Below, piece by piece: positions 25,222 to 34,193 of a DNA stretch of 64,000 nt. The notes under the pieces were generated by a model that saw nothing but the letters and a program-made list of their open reading frames with translations, was not told where the DNA came from and did not search any database. How positions within the stretch are numbered: the stretch's first letter is position 1; the number at the start of each line of letters is the position of its first letter. The translations under genes were made by a program, and so were the position numbers. Source of the DNA: CAVTPU01 sp963736695 (lineage in GTDB: Bacteria > Actinomycetota > Actinomycetes > Mycobacteriales > Micromonosporaceae); assembly GCA_963736695.1 (NCBI GenBank), contig CAVTPU010000004.1:744001-808000 (forward strand), in the 5' to 3' direction.

Positions 25222-27081
25222 ATGACCGACGAATACCCGCCGATCGAAAACCACGGACTCATCGGTGATCTGCAGACCGCAGCGCTCGTCGCGGACGACG
25301 GCACGATCGACTGGTTCTGCGCGCCCCGCTTCGACTCACCCAGCATCTTCGCCGCGCTGGTGGACTCCCAACGCGGCGGACACTTCCGGATCAGCGCCGA
25401 ACGCACCGAGTTCGTCACCAGACAGCTCTATCTGCCCGGAACTCCGATCCTGATCACCCGCTTCGTCAGCGTCGACGGCGTCGGGGAGGTCATCGACTTC
25501 ATGCCGATCGCCGGTGACACCGCGACCCGTCAACACACGATCGTGCGGTTGTTGCGGGTCGTGCGCGGCGAGGTCGCCTTCTTGGTCGACTGCCAACCAC
25601 GGTTCAACTACGGTCGGGACGAGCACGAGACAGAAGTCGGCGAGCATGGGGTCACGTTTCGTTCCCGCGACCTCACCGTGAATCTCACCGCCGCGCGCCG
25701 TGGCGGCCCGTTCGACACACACGACATTCGCCGCGTCGACGGAGGGGTTCAGGAGAAGGTCGTCATGCGCGCCGGCGACGCCGGTGGGCTTCTGTTGGAG
25801 ACCGCCCCGCACGGACCGCCGCGTTCCGTGCCGGTCGGACGGGTCACCGAGATGTTTCATCGGACACGCGACTATTGGCGCGGGTGGCTGGGGCGCTCGC
25901 ACTATGCCGGACGGTGGCGGGAGACGGTCGAGCGCTCGGCGATGACCCTCAAACTCATGACGTACGCCCCGACCGGCGCGCTGGTGGCGGCGCCGACGAC
26001 GAGCCTGCCCGAGCAGATCGGCGGCGAACGGAACTGGGACTACCGCTACACCTGGATCCGTGACGCGTCCTTCTCGGTCTATTCCTTGTTGAGTCTTGGC
26101 TTCACCGAGGAGGCGTCCGCGTTTCTCAGCTGGCTCAACGACCGGATCCGCGACGCCTCCGAACGGTCGAGGCCGTTGCAGATCATGTATTGCGTCGATG
26201 GGGATCCTGACCTCACCGAGGTGACGCTGGATCACCTCGCCGGTTATCGGGGCTCGCGCCCGGTCCGCGTGGGCAACGGAGCCGCGACCCAGTCGCAGCT
26301 CGACATCTATGGCGAGGCCCTGGACTCGATTTATCAAGCTGATCTGCACGCCATCCAGATGAACCACGACTCCTGGCAGCAGACCGCCCGAATGATCGAT
26401 TGGCTCTGCGAAAACTGGGACGCGCCGGACGACGGAATCTGGGAAACGCGCGGCGGCCGGGAGAACTTTGTCTATGGAAAGGTGATGAGTTGGGTGGCCT
26501 TCGACCGAGGCATCCGACTGTCACAGCGGCGCGGCCGCCCGGCGGACGTCGGACGATGGACGAACATGCGGGACATGGTCTATCGCCAGGTGATGGAGCG
26601 TGGCTTCCACAAAGAACGTGGCGCGTTCGTTCAGCACTATGGGTCGGAGGTGCTCGACGCGTCGCTGCTCTATCTGCCGTTGATCGGTTTCGTGGCGCCC
26701 ACGGATCCGATGTGGCACTCGACTCTCGCGGCGATGGATCAGGAGCTGGTCTCCGACAGTTTGGTCTATCGATATAATCCGAGCGCGTCACCCGACGGGC
26801 TGCGGGGCTCGGAGGGGACATTCTCGATGTGCACGTTCTGGTATGTCGACGCCCTCGCCCGCAGCGGACGGCTCAACGAGGCCCGGTTGGTGTTCGAGAA
26901 GATGCAGACCTACGCCAACCACCTGGGTCTCTACGCCGAGGAGATCGGACCGACCGGGGAACAGTTGGGCAACTTCCCGCAGGCCTTCAGTCATCTCGCG
27001 TTGATCAGCGCGGCGGTCAACCTGGACTATCAGCTCGACCATGGAGCTGGCTGGGTCGACCCGGTCGTCGTCCGGAAATAG
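25222..27081 (+). CDS. Glycoside hydrolase family 15 protein (glucoamylase/trehalase type)
   Basis: A 619-residue cytoplasmic enzyme (no signal peptide). An N-terminal beta-sandwich opens with the ENHGLIGDLQTAALVADDGTIDWFC signature of the bacterial GH15 group. The (alpha/alpha)6 barrel contains RNWDYRYTWIRDASFS, the catalytic-acid region WETRGGRENFVYGKVM and the second glutamate in LYAEEIGPTGEQLGNFPQAFSHL. Mycobacterial relatives are trehalases, so trehalose or short alpha-glucans are likely substrates. The 3' end overlaps the convergent MFS gene by 65 bp. Confidence 0.92.
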   Translation: MTDEYPPIENHGLIGDLQTAALVADDGTIDWFCAPRFDSPSIFAALVDSQRGGHFRISAERTEFVTRQLYLPGTPILITRFVSVDGVGEVIDFMPIAGDTATRQHTIVRLLRVVRGEVAFLVDCQPRFNYGRDEHETEVGEHGVTFRSRDLTVNLTAARRGGPFDTHDIRRVDGGVQEKVVMRAGDAGGLLLETAPHGPPRSVPVGRVTEMFHRTRDYWRGWLGRSHYAGRWRETVERSAMTLKLMTYAPTGALVAAPTTSLPEQIGGERNWDYRYTWIRDASFSVYSLLSLGFTEEASAFLSWLNDRIRDASERSRPLQIMYCVDGDPDLTEVTLDHLAGYRGSRPVRVGNGAATQSQLDIYGEALDSIYQADLHAIQMNHDSWQQTARMIDWLCENWDAPDDGIWETRGGRENFVYGKVMSWVAFDRGIRLSQRRGRPADVGRWTNMRDMVYRQVMERGFHKERGAFVQHYGSEVLDASLLYLPLIGFVAPTDPMWHSTLAAMDQELVSDSLVYRYNPSASPDGLRGSEGTFSMCTFWYVDALARSGRLNEARLVFEKMQTYANHLGLYAEEIGPTGEQLGNFPQAFSHLALISAAVNLDYQLDHGAGWVDPVVVRK

Positions 27082-28297
27082 GCCGCAGCTTCACCGCGCC
27101 ACCGAAGAGCGCCAACGCGACCGCCGCGCCGGTCCAGAAGACCGTCCGAAGCGACACTCCGGTCGCCAGAATCGGCCCGATCGCGAACGCCGCGATGCCA
27201 TAGCCGAACTGGTAGGCGGCGATGATTCCGGCCGGCACCATCGCAGCCGCCGACGCGGACAGACCGCCGGACTCGTCCTGAGCGCCGGACTCATCCTGAG
27301 CAAAACTGATCGTCAACGGGAGCAGCGCCGAGCAGCCCAACCCCGCCATCGCGAACGCGCCGATGGTCAACCCCGACGCGCCCGCGGGAAGCACCGCCAC
27401 GGCCACAAACGCGGCCGCCAACAGCAGCGGAAGCACCCGATACATGGCTTGTGGCCGCAGGCGGCCACTCGCGGCAGCCACGCCCAGTCGCCCCAGCGTG
27501 ACCATCGCCCAGAAGGCGATCAACACCGCTGAGGCCACCACGTCGGACCCGCGAAGCGGGCCGGTCACATCCAGCGTCGACCAGTTGCCGTTGAGTGTCT
27601 CGCAGAAGCCGTAGCCGACGGCGAACACGATGAACAGCCGAAAACGACGCGGAAGTCGAACCCGAGCCCGGGTACGGTCGACCGAGGCGTTGGGCCGCGA
27701 CCCCGGTTCCCGCAGCGACAGAAACGACGCGACCACCACGAGCGCTCCCATGGCGATCGCCGCAGTCAGCGGCATTCCCCACCAGAAACCAAGGCCGACG
27801 AAGACCGCGACGAACAGCGGCGCCAGGACGGTGCCCAAGCCGAGCAGCGCGTTGAGCACGAGCACCGAGCCGTCCACGCGGGCCGGATGGAAGGCGGCGG
27901 TCAGCGTGTTCAGCACCGGCACCGTGAGCCCGAACCCGACACCCACGAGACCGGTGGAGACCAACAGAATCGCGAACGCGGCGCCGTGGTGGTGGGCCAC
28001 CGGAAGGCTGAGCAGGAGCAGGAGCATCGCACCCAGCCCCGCCGACAAGCCGTACAGGAAGATTCTCTTTGTCCCCCATCGGGCGGTGAGCCACCCGCCG
28101 GTGAGCGCCCCGGCGATCGCGAGGATCACCTGCGGAAGAAACATCAGCCCATATTCGGCGCTGGTGAGCGAATAGCCGGACGGATCGGTCAGGACGTTCG
28201 CGGCGGCGGGGAAACTGACCAGCACCACGCCCTGCGCGGCGCCGGCCAGGTAGACGACCGTAGCGTCGACTCTGGCGCCGGCCACCGGTCCTGTCAC
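27017..28297 (-). CDS. MFS transporter
   Basis: A 426-residue protein with 12 predicted helices and the conserved loop AGALTGGWLTARWGTKRIFLYG near residues 60-82. The substrate is unknown. GTG start at 28297 overlaps the GMC oxidoreductase stop by 4 bp, so it is the last gene of the ndh-zwf-GMC operon. It may move the substrate or product of the oxidoreductase. A nearly repeated DESGAQDESG stretch lies in the loop after helix 10. Confidence 0.85.
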   Translation of the reverse strand: MTGPVAGARVDATVVYLAGAAQGVVLVSFPAAANVLTDPSGYSLTSAEYGLMFLPQVILAIAGALTGGWLTARWGTKRIFLYGLSAGLGAMLLLLLSLPVAHHHGAAFAILLVSTGLVGVGFGLTVPVLNTLTAAFHPARVDGSVLVLNALLGLGTVLAPLFVAVFVGLGFWWGMPLTAAIAMGALVVVASFLSLREPGSRPNASVDRTRARVRLPRRFRLFIVFAVGYGFCETLNGNWSTLDVTGPLRGSDVVASAVLIAFWAMVTLGRLGVAAASGRLRPQAMYRVLPLLLAAAFVAVAVLPAGASGLTIGAFAMAGLGCSALLPLTISFAQDESGAQDESGGLSASAAAMVPAGIIAAYQFGYGIAAFAIGPILATGVSLRTVFWTGAAVALALFGGAVKLRPISGRRPGRPSQLHGRADSPG

Positions 28298-29931
28298 GCG
28301 CCCGAGCCGCGCGCCGCCCCGAGCTCCCGCGTGGCCGCTCCCGTCTCGACGCCGAGCCGTTGACCCAGATGGTCGGCGACCCGAAGCGCGTTGGCCATCA
28401 CGGTCAACCCCGGGTTCACCGCCCCGATGCTGGGAAAGAAGCTGGCGTCGACGACATAAAGGTTGTCCAGATCATGCGCGCGGCAGTCCACGTTGAGCGC
28501 CGAGGTCCGCGGATCCGTTCCGAAACGGCACGTGCCCGCCTGGTGGGCCACCCCAGCGACCGGGATGTCGCTCTTCAGATAAGCGAACCGGTGCACCAGG
28601 TGGTCCGGGTGAAGCCGCAACTGATGAAGCATGGACTTCAGCTGCCGATACAGCTGCTGCGCCGCCTCGTTGTTGGTGGCGGTGTAGGCCAACCGTATCC
28701 GCGTTCCACCGTCTCCTTCCGGCGCCAGCGTCACTCGATTCTCGGCCCGCGGAAGGTCCTCCGTGGACAGCCAGAAGTCGACCGCGTGATCGGCGACGTC
28801 ACGCAGCGCCCATCCGGGCACCAACGCGGTCTCCTTCGGACGCTCCCCGTGATACATCGCGGCCTGCGACTTGCCGATCATCTGGATGTTGCCCATGGGA
28901 TAGTCGAAACCCGGGCCTCGTTGATAGAAGTCGTTGAGAGCCAGCGTCTTCTGGAAGACCGTCGGGTTAGGCTCCCGGGACAGGGCGAGGACCGCCTGAC
29001 TGTTGTGGAACATGTAGTTGCGACCGACCTGATCGCTTCGATTCGCCAGACCGTCCGGATGCTGGTCCGTCGCCGAGCGCAGCAACAGTTTCGCCGAGTT
29101 CGCCGCACCGCACGAGACCACCACGATGTCGCCACGGTAGCGTTCCAGCTGTCCGTCATGCTCGACGACGACCGAGGTCACCGCCGTTCCGGTCGAGTTC
29201 GTCTCCAGTCGGACCGCTTCGGCGTCGGTGAGCAATGTGACGTTGGGAAACTGCAGCGCCGGCCGAACTCCGCGCACCTCGGCATCGGCCTTGGCGTGCA
29301 ACGGACACGGAAATCCGTCGCAGTTGCGGCAGCGAACACACGTGCTGTAGGGCATGTTCGTCTCGTTCAACAGAATCGCGCACGGGGCGTGAAACGGGTG
29401 GAGACCGGCGGCGCTCAAATCGGCGGCCAGCTGCGCGATGCGAGGTTCATGGGAGACGGGCGGATGCGGATATGGCGCACTCGCGGGCGGCTCCGTCGGA
29501 TCCTCACCGCGAGCCCCATGTACGGCGTACATGGTCTCTGCCGCCGTATAGTAGGGCTCCAGGTCGGCGTAGCTGATCGGCCAGGCTGGCGACGTTCCGT
29601 CGACGTGTTGAGTCGCCTGGAAGTCGCTTTCCCGCAACCGATAGAGAGCCGCGCCGTAGAGCTTTGTCGCGCCACCGACGTAGTAGTGGACCTGCGGTTG
29701 AAAACTGCGGCCCGCCCCGTCCAGCCACGTGTCCGGCGTGATATATCGATTGTCGACGAACACGTCCGCAGCCTGCCAGTTCTCCGGCTCCCGGGGCAGC
29801 CACGTGCCGCGCTCGAGGATCAGGATCCTCTTCCCGGTCGGGGCGAGCGCCCGGGCGAGCGTTCCCCCGCCCGCGCCGCTGCCGACGATGATCACGTCGT
29901 AGGCTCCGCCGGAACCAACCCCGGCCGTCAT
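28294..29931 (-). CDS. GMC-family FAD-dependent oxidoreductase
   Basis: The 545-residue enzyme has an FAD-binding VIIVGSGAGGGTLARALA near residues 14-31, a cysteine-rich CVRCRNCDGFPCPLH insert (about 216-230), and the C-terminal GMC domain with GTCRFGTDPRTSALNVDCRAHDLDNLYVVDASFFPS. This subgroup oxidises sugar or polyol alcohol groups. ATG 29931 overlaps the zwf stop by 4 bp; the longer open frame runs into zwf and is spurious. With G6PDH and NDH-2 in the same operon, a role in sugar oxidation feeding the respiratory chain is plausible. Confidence 0.9.
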   Translation of the reverse strand: MTAGVGSGGAYDVIIVGSGAGGGTLARALAPTGKRILILERGTWLPREPENWQAADVFVDNRYITPDTWLDGAGRSFQPQVHYYVGGATKLYGAALYRLRESDFQATQHVDGTSPAWPISYADLEPYYTAAETMYAVHGARGEDPTEPPASAPYPHPPVSHEPRIAQLAADLSAAGLHPFHAPCAILLNETNMPYSTCVRCRNCDGFPCPLHAKADAEVRGVRPALQFPNVTLLTDAEAVRLETNSTGTAVTSVVVEHDGQLERYRGDIVVVSCGAANSAKLLLRSATDQHPDGLANRSDQVGRNYMFHNSQAVLALSREPNPTVFQKTLALNDFYQRGPGFDYPMGNIQMIGKSQAAMYHGERPKETALVPGWALRDVADHAVDFWLSTEDLPRAENRVTLAPEGDGGTRIRLAYTATNNEAAQQLYRQLKSMLHQLRLHPDHLVHRFAYLKSDIPVAGVAHQAGTCRFGTDPRTSALNVDCRAHDLDNLYVVDASFFPSIGAVNPGLTVMANALRVADHLGQRLGVETGAATRELGAARGSGA

Positions 29932-31370
29932 GACCGCTCCGCCCGAGCCGGTTCCACCCATGGCATCTGCCATCGCGGGTCGCCTCGCACCAGGTCGTCG
30001 GCTGCGGTCGGACCCCATGTGCCGCGCTGATATTGCGCGACGGGCGGCGGCGAGTCCAGCAGCGGCTGCATGACACGCCACTGCTGCTCCACCCCGTCCT
30101 GCCGGGTGAAACGCGTGCTCCGACCGATCAGCGCCGCGTGGAGCAGCACTTCGTAGGGCAGCGGCCCCTCCCCGCCCTGGTCGGCGAAGTCGACGTCGAA
30201 GGTGACCGTGTGCGGGCCGGCCGCGTCGGCCCGACGGGCGTCCAGCGCGAGCCGCACACCGGTCATCGGGTCGAGCGTGACGACCAACTGGTCCGGCTCG
30301 GGCTTGCGGTCCCATGGCAATTGCACGCCCAGCCGCGGGGGGCGTTTGAAGATGAGCCGGAACTCGGTCTGGGTGACCGGCAGGTTCTTGCCGGTGCGCA
30401 GGAAGAACGGCACGTCGGCCCAGCGCCAGTTGTCAATCATGAGGCGGAGGGCGGCGAAGGTCTCCGTCGTGGAGTCCGGCGCCACGCCCGCCACCGAGCG
30501 ATAGCCGGCGTACTGGCCTCGCACATAGTGCGTCGGGTCCCCCGCGAGGACCGTCTGCCACAACGTCACCTGTGCGTTCTTCAGGGCGTCCGGATCGGGA
30601 CCAGCCGGCGGCTCCATCGCTCCGGCCGCGACGACCTGCATCATGTGGTTGACCACAACGTCGCGCAACGCGCCGACCGGGTCATAGAAGTGGCCGCGGT
30701 CATCCACTCCGAAACTCTCGGCCATGGTGATCTGAACCGACTCGACGTAGTTGCGGTTCCACACGGGTTCGAGAATCGTGTTGGCGAACCTCAGATAGAG
30801 CAGCTCTTCCAAGCCCATCTTGCCGAGGAAGTGGTCGATGCGATAAAGGTTCGGTTCGGACACGTACTGGTGGAGTTCAGCAGCCAATGCCTGAGCGGAC
30901 GCCAGATCGTGACCGAACGGTTTCTCCACCACAACGCGGCCGCCACGAATGAGGCCGGCCTCGGCCAACCCACGCGTCACGGGGGCGAAGAGCGACGGCG
31001 GCGTCTCGAGATAGAACACCGGGGTCTGCATGTCGCCCAGCGCTCCGGCCAGCCGGTGATAGGTCTGCGGGTCGGTGAAGTCGCCGGGGAGATAGGACAT
31101 CCGGCCGCAGAGCTGGTCGAAGACGTCGTCATCCATCTTCTCCCCGCAGGCCTCGATCGCCTCACCCGCATGCTTGCGCAGGTCGTCGACGCTCCAGTGG
31201 TCGGCTGCCACGCCGACGACCGGGCAGGTCAACAGGCCTCGCTTGGTCAGCCGGTAGAGCGCCTGGAAGGTCATCACCTTGGCCAGGTCACCGGAGATTC
31301 CGAAGATCACGAGAGCATCGGCCGGGCGTTGCCCGGACGCGACTGCGCCGCTGTTCGTGCTCGTCGCCAT
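29928..31370 (-). CDS. zwf: Glucose-6-phosphate 1-dehydrogenase
   Basis: First enzyme of the oxidative pentose phosphate or Entner-Doudoroff route, making 6-phosphogluconolactone and NADPH/NADH. The 480-residue protein has the nucleotide-binding VIFGISGDLAKVMTFQALYRL, the substrate/catalytic segment RIDHFLGKMGLEELL and the VVEKPFGHD motif. Start ATG 31370 follows a GAGGGTG site; the upstream extension of the frame is spurious. It precedes the GMC gene with a 4-bp overlap and follows ndh by 73 bp. Confidence 0.95.
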   Translation of the reverse strand: MATSTNSGAVASGQRPADALVIFGISGDLAKVMTFQALYRLTKRGLLTCPVVGVAADHWSVDDLRKHAGEAIEACGEKMDDDVFDQLCGRMSYLPGDFTDPQTYHRLAGALGDMQTPVFYLETPPSLFAPVTRGLAEAGLIRGGRVVVEKPFGHDLASAQALAAELHQYVSEPNLYRIDHFLGKMGLEELLYLRFANTILEPVWNRNYVESVQITMAESFGVDDRGHFYDPVGALRDVVVNHMMQVVAAGAMEPPAGPDPDALKNAQVTLWQTVLAGDPTHYVRGQYAGYRSVAGVAPDSTTETFAALRLMIDNWRWADVPFFLRTGKNLPVTQTEFRLIFKRPPRLGVQLPWDRKPEPDQLVVTLDPMTGVRLALDARRADAAGPHTVTFDVDFADQGGEGPLPYEVLLHAALIGRSTRFTRQDGVEQQWRVMQPLLDSPPPVAQYQRGTWGPTAADDLVRGDPRWQMPWVEPARAERS

Positions 31371-31443
31371 GCGTTCACCCTCGCAGCCTGGATCGAATGT
31401 CGCATCGCCCGTGGCGGGTGACTTTGGCGTGTTGGCGGTCTCG

Positions 31444-32751
31444 TCAGCCGCGATTCCAGCCGATTCGTGGCTTGTCCACCTCAGACGGAGCGAGCAGCGC
31501 GGCGCTGCGGTGGTGCGGCCTGAAGTAGAACTCTCCGGCCCACCTGACGAACGCGTTGATCTCGGCACCACTGGATGACAACAGTTCCGCGTGAACGCCG
31601 AGCCACGCCGCGAACGCGACTCGCCCGTGCAGTTCGTGCCGATGCTCGCCCACCTCCGCAACCGCGGCCTGCCGGCCGATCATGGCCATGATGCCCTTGT
31701 CGCGATAGTCGAACGGCGCTGTCGGCAGGCCTTCGAGCCCGGCCAGGATGTTCTGCGCGGCCCAGTCGCCGCTCTGCTGCGCGACGCTCCCCAGTTGTGG
31801 AAGTGGCGCCTGCGCGGTGCCGATGTTCGCCGCGTCGCCGACCACGGAGATCGTCGGGAAGCCCGGGACGGTGAGATCGTCGAGAACGTCGACCCGACCC
31901 CCAGTCCCCACCGGCAGCCCGGCCCGCGCCACCACGGACGCGGCCTGCTCGCCACCTGCCCATATGACGAGGCCCGCGGTCAGTTCAGACCCGTTGTCGA
32001 GACGCACTCCCGAGTCGGTCACCTCGGCGATCGCCGCTCCCAACTGGAGGGTGACGCCGCGGCGGTGCAGCTCGTCGCTGGCATAGTGCTGGGCCCGGCT
32101 GGAGAAGGCTCGCAGCACCGATGGCGCCCGGTCGACGAGCACGACAGATGGCTGCGTCGCGAGGTCATGCGCGAGGTGGGGCAGCACGTCGCGGATGAGA
32201 TCGGCGATCGCTCCGGCCGTCTCCACTCCCGTCGGACCGCCACCGGCCACGACCACCGTTCGGTTCCGCGGTTGAGCCGCCGATTGTTGGTCCCACACAC
32301 CGAATAGGTCCAGAATCCGGCCGCGAACCTGTTCGGCGTCTTCGACGCTGTAGAGGGGAACGGCGTAGTGGTCGGCGCCGGGCACGTGGAAGAAGTTCGG
32401 CGCGGCCCCGGCGGCGATGACGAGGCGGTCCCATCGGATGAGCGTGTTGTCCGCGAGCGTCACCGTGCCGCCCTTCGGATCAATCCCGGTCACGGTCGCG
32501 GTCATGACGGTGACGCTTGGGTTGTGACGAAACAGATCCGAAAGATCAAATTGTACGTCGCGCGGGGTCAGCTCCGCGGTGGCGAGCTGGTAGAGCAGCG
32601 GCTGAAACTGATGCGTGCCGCGTTGATCAATAAGAGTCACCTCGACGGTGGGCTCGTCGGCCAGCCTGCGCGCGCAGGCGACGCCGGCGAATCCGCCACC
32701 CAGCACGACCACCGTGGCCGGCCGGGTTTCGCGCCCGATCTCCGTGCTCAT
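31444..32751 (-). CDS. ndh: Type II NADH:quinone oxidoreductase-like flavoprotein
   Basis: A 435-residue single-subunit enzyme of the NDH-2 family, which passes electrons from NADH to quinone without pumping protons. It has VVVLGGGFAGVACARRLAD (FAD), VVVAGGGPTGVETAGAIADL (NADH) and the conserved VGDAANI and QLGSVAQQSGDWAA segments. The C-terminal amphipathic region (FAAWLGVHAELLSSSGAEINAFVRWAGEFYF) suits membrane attachment. ATG 32751 has GAGAGGAAG upstream. It heads the operon with zwf, GMC and MFS. Confidence 0.92.
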   Translation of the reverse strand: MSTEIGRETRPATVVVLGGGFAGVACARRLADEPTVEVTLIDQRGTHQFQPLLYQLATAELTPRDVQFDLSDLFRHNPSVTVMTATVTGIDPKGGTVTLADNTLIRWDRLVIAAGAAPNFFHVPGADHYAVPLYSVEDAEQVRGRILDLFGVWDQQSAAQPRNRTVVVAGGGPTGVETAGAIADLIRDVLPHLAHDLATQPSVVLVDRAPSVLRAFSSRAQHYASDELHRRGVTLQLGAAIAEVTDSGVRLDNGSELTAGLVIWAGGEQAASVVARAGLPVGTGGRVDVLDDLTVPGFPTISVVGDAANIGTAQAPLPQLGSVAQQSGDWAAQNILAGLEGLPTAPFDYRDKGIMAMIGRQAAVAEVGEHRHELHGRVAFAAWLGVHAELLSSSGAEINAFVRWAGEFYFRPHHRSAALLAPSEVDKPRIGWNRG

Positions 32752-32874
32752 GGTTCTTCCTCTCCCTCGGGCCGTCGCGATCCGTGCCGCCACTACGCTC
32801 ATAGTCGTCGGCCACCCGAGCGCGCGGAGGGTTTTGACCTCATCGGTCCCGATTCGTCGCTCCACGATGGGCGA

Positions 32875-32886
32875 GCAAGCGCTTGC
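32875..32886. promoter_or_regulatory. LacI-type operator 1
   Basis: GCAAGCGCTTGC is a perfect 12-bp palindrome with the central CG step typical of LacI/GalR-family operators. It lies about 135 bp upstream of the lacI-type gene and 124 bp from the divergent ndh start. Confidence 0.75.
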
Positions 32887-32951
32887 GCATCGCCTCTCCG
32901 GCGAGCCCGGCGATTCGACGGGCATCGGCTCGTCCTGGTGAAATTTATTGA

Positions 32952-32965
32952 TGCAAGCCCTTGCA
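32952..32965. promoter_or_regulatory. LacI-type operator 2
   Basis: TGCAAGCCCTTGCA is a dyad with 6-bp arms and CC at the centre, closely resembling operator 1 66 bp away. Two related operators in one promoter suggest autoregulation, perhaps with DNA looping, by the LacI-type protein encoded downstream. Confidence 0.75.
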
Positions 32966-33020
32966 CATCCCATCCGCCCAGGGCTAGCGTCAGAACCCCC
33001 AGAGGTTCGACAAAGATCAA

Positions 33021-34193
33021 TTGGATGGGTTCGTGGGCTACAGCATCGACGAGGTGGCACAACGGGCCGGAGTCTCCGCCGCGACCGTCTCACGCGCACT
33101 CCGCGGCCTGCCTCGCGTCTCGCCCGCCACGCGGGCCCGGGTTCTGGCGGCCGCCGAGGAGCTGGGATATGTCGTGTCCCCCAGCGCCTCCCGGCTCGCG
33201 ACCGGACGCACGGGAACGGTCGGCGTCGTGGTCCCCTATGTCAACCGGTGGTTCTTCGGCCAGATCATCGCCGGAGTCGAGCAGGTGCTCCGCGCGCACG
33301 GTCTCGACCTGCTGCTCTACAACCTCGGCGACGAGGCCGGCCGAGACCGGTTCTTCCACGAGATGCCCCTGCGCCGGCGGGTCGACGCGGTGCTCGTGCT
33401 CACGCTGCCACTCGACGAGTCCGAAGTGGAGAAACTACGCGCGCTGCGGGTTCCCGTGGCTGTGCTCGGCGCGTCGGTCGAGCCGTTCGCCTGCGTGCGC
33501 ATCGACGACCTGGCCGGCGCCACCACCGCGGTCCGACACCTGACCAACCTCGGTCACCGCGACATCGCGCTGATCTCCGGCGGTGCCGACGTGCCGATGC
33601 GTTTCACCGCGCCGAGCGACCGTCGGCAGGCCTACATCGACGTACTCGCGTCTGTTGGGGTTGACTTCGATCCCCGGCTGGAGTCGGCCGGTGACTTCAC
33701 CGCCGCCGGAGGCCATCAGGCGATGACGCAACTGCTCGGCCGTGACCGGCAACCAACCGCGATCTTCGCGCAGTCCGACGAGATGGCCTTCGGCGCGATC
33801 CGCGCGCTGCGCCTCGCCGGGTTGCGCGTGCCCGATGACATCTCGGTCATCGGGTTCGACAACCACGAGATGGCCGACCTGCTCGACCTCACCACGATCG
33901 CCCAACCAGTCGTGGCGCAGGGCGAAGCCGTCGCCCGCCTGCTGCTCGACCGCCTCGCCGCCGGCGGTGACCTCGGGCATCACGTTCAGCACCACCCCAC
34001 CAGACTCATCGTCCGAGGCAGCACCGCACCGGCACCCGCCGGGCACGCGGCCCGGTCGGTGGCCGCATCCCAGCGCGCCGGCCAACGACGGTCGGCGCCC
34101 ACACGAGAGGACGCTCATGGTGAAACTGTCCCGCCGGATCGGGGCGACGATCGCCACCCTAGCGCTGATCAGCGTCGCCGGGGCCGCGTGTAG
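33021..34193 (+). CDS. LacI-family transcriptional regulator of sugar importer
   Basis: The 390-residue protein has the N-terminal LacI HTH and hinge (YSIDEVAQRAGVSAATVSRALRG through ARVLAAAEELGYVVS, residues 7-52) followed by the sugar-binding domain (TGTVGVVVPYVNRWFFGQI ... ISVIGFDNHEMADLLDLTTI). The start is uncertain: TTG 33021 and GTG 33033 are both candidates. The frame runs 77 bp into the solute-binding-protein gene, and its last 25-30 residues look non-conserved, so a 3' frameshift is possible. It controls the downstream ABC importer. Confidence 0.9.
   Translation: MDGFVGYSIDEVAQRAGVSAATVSRALRGLPRVSPATRARVLAAAEELGYVVSPSASRLATGRTGTVGVVVPYVNRWFFGQIIAGVEQVLRAHGLDLLLYNLGDEAGRDRFFHEMPLRRRVDAVLVLTLPLDESEVEKLRALRVPVAVLGASVEPFACVRIDDLAGATTAVRHLTNLGHRDIALISGGADVPMRFTAPSDRRQAYIDVLASVGVDFDPRLESAGDFTAAGGHQAMTQLLGRDRQPTAIFAQSDEMAFGAIRALRLAGLRVPDDISVIGFDNHEMADLLDLTTIAQPVVAQGEAVARLLLDRLAAGGDLGHHVQHHPTRLIVRGSTAPAPAGHAARSVAASQRAGQRRSAPTREDAHGETVPPDRGDDRHPSADQRRRGRV

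Noticed and set aside
28360..31421. Two long plus-strand frames opposite the GMC and zwf genes
   Set aside because: Antisense shadows; no domains, while the minus strand encodes complete enzymes.
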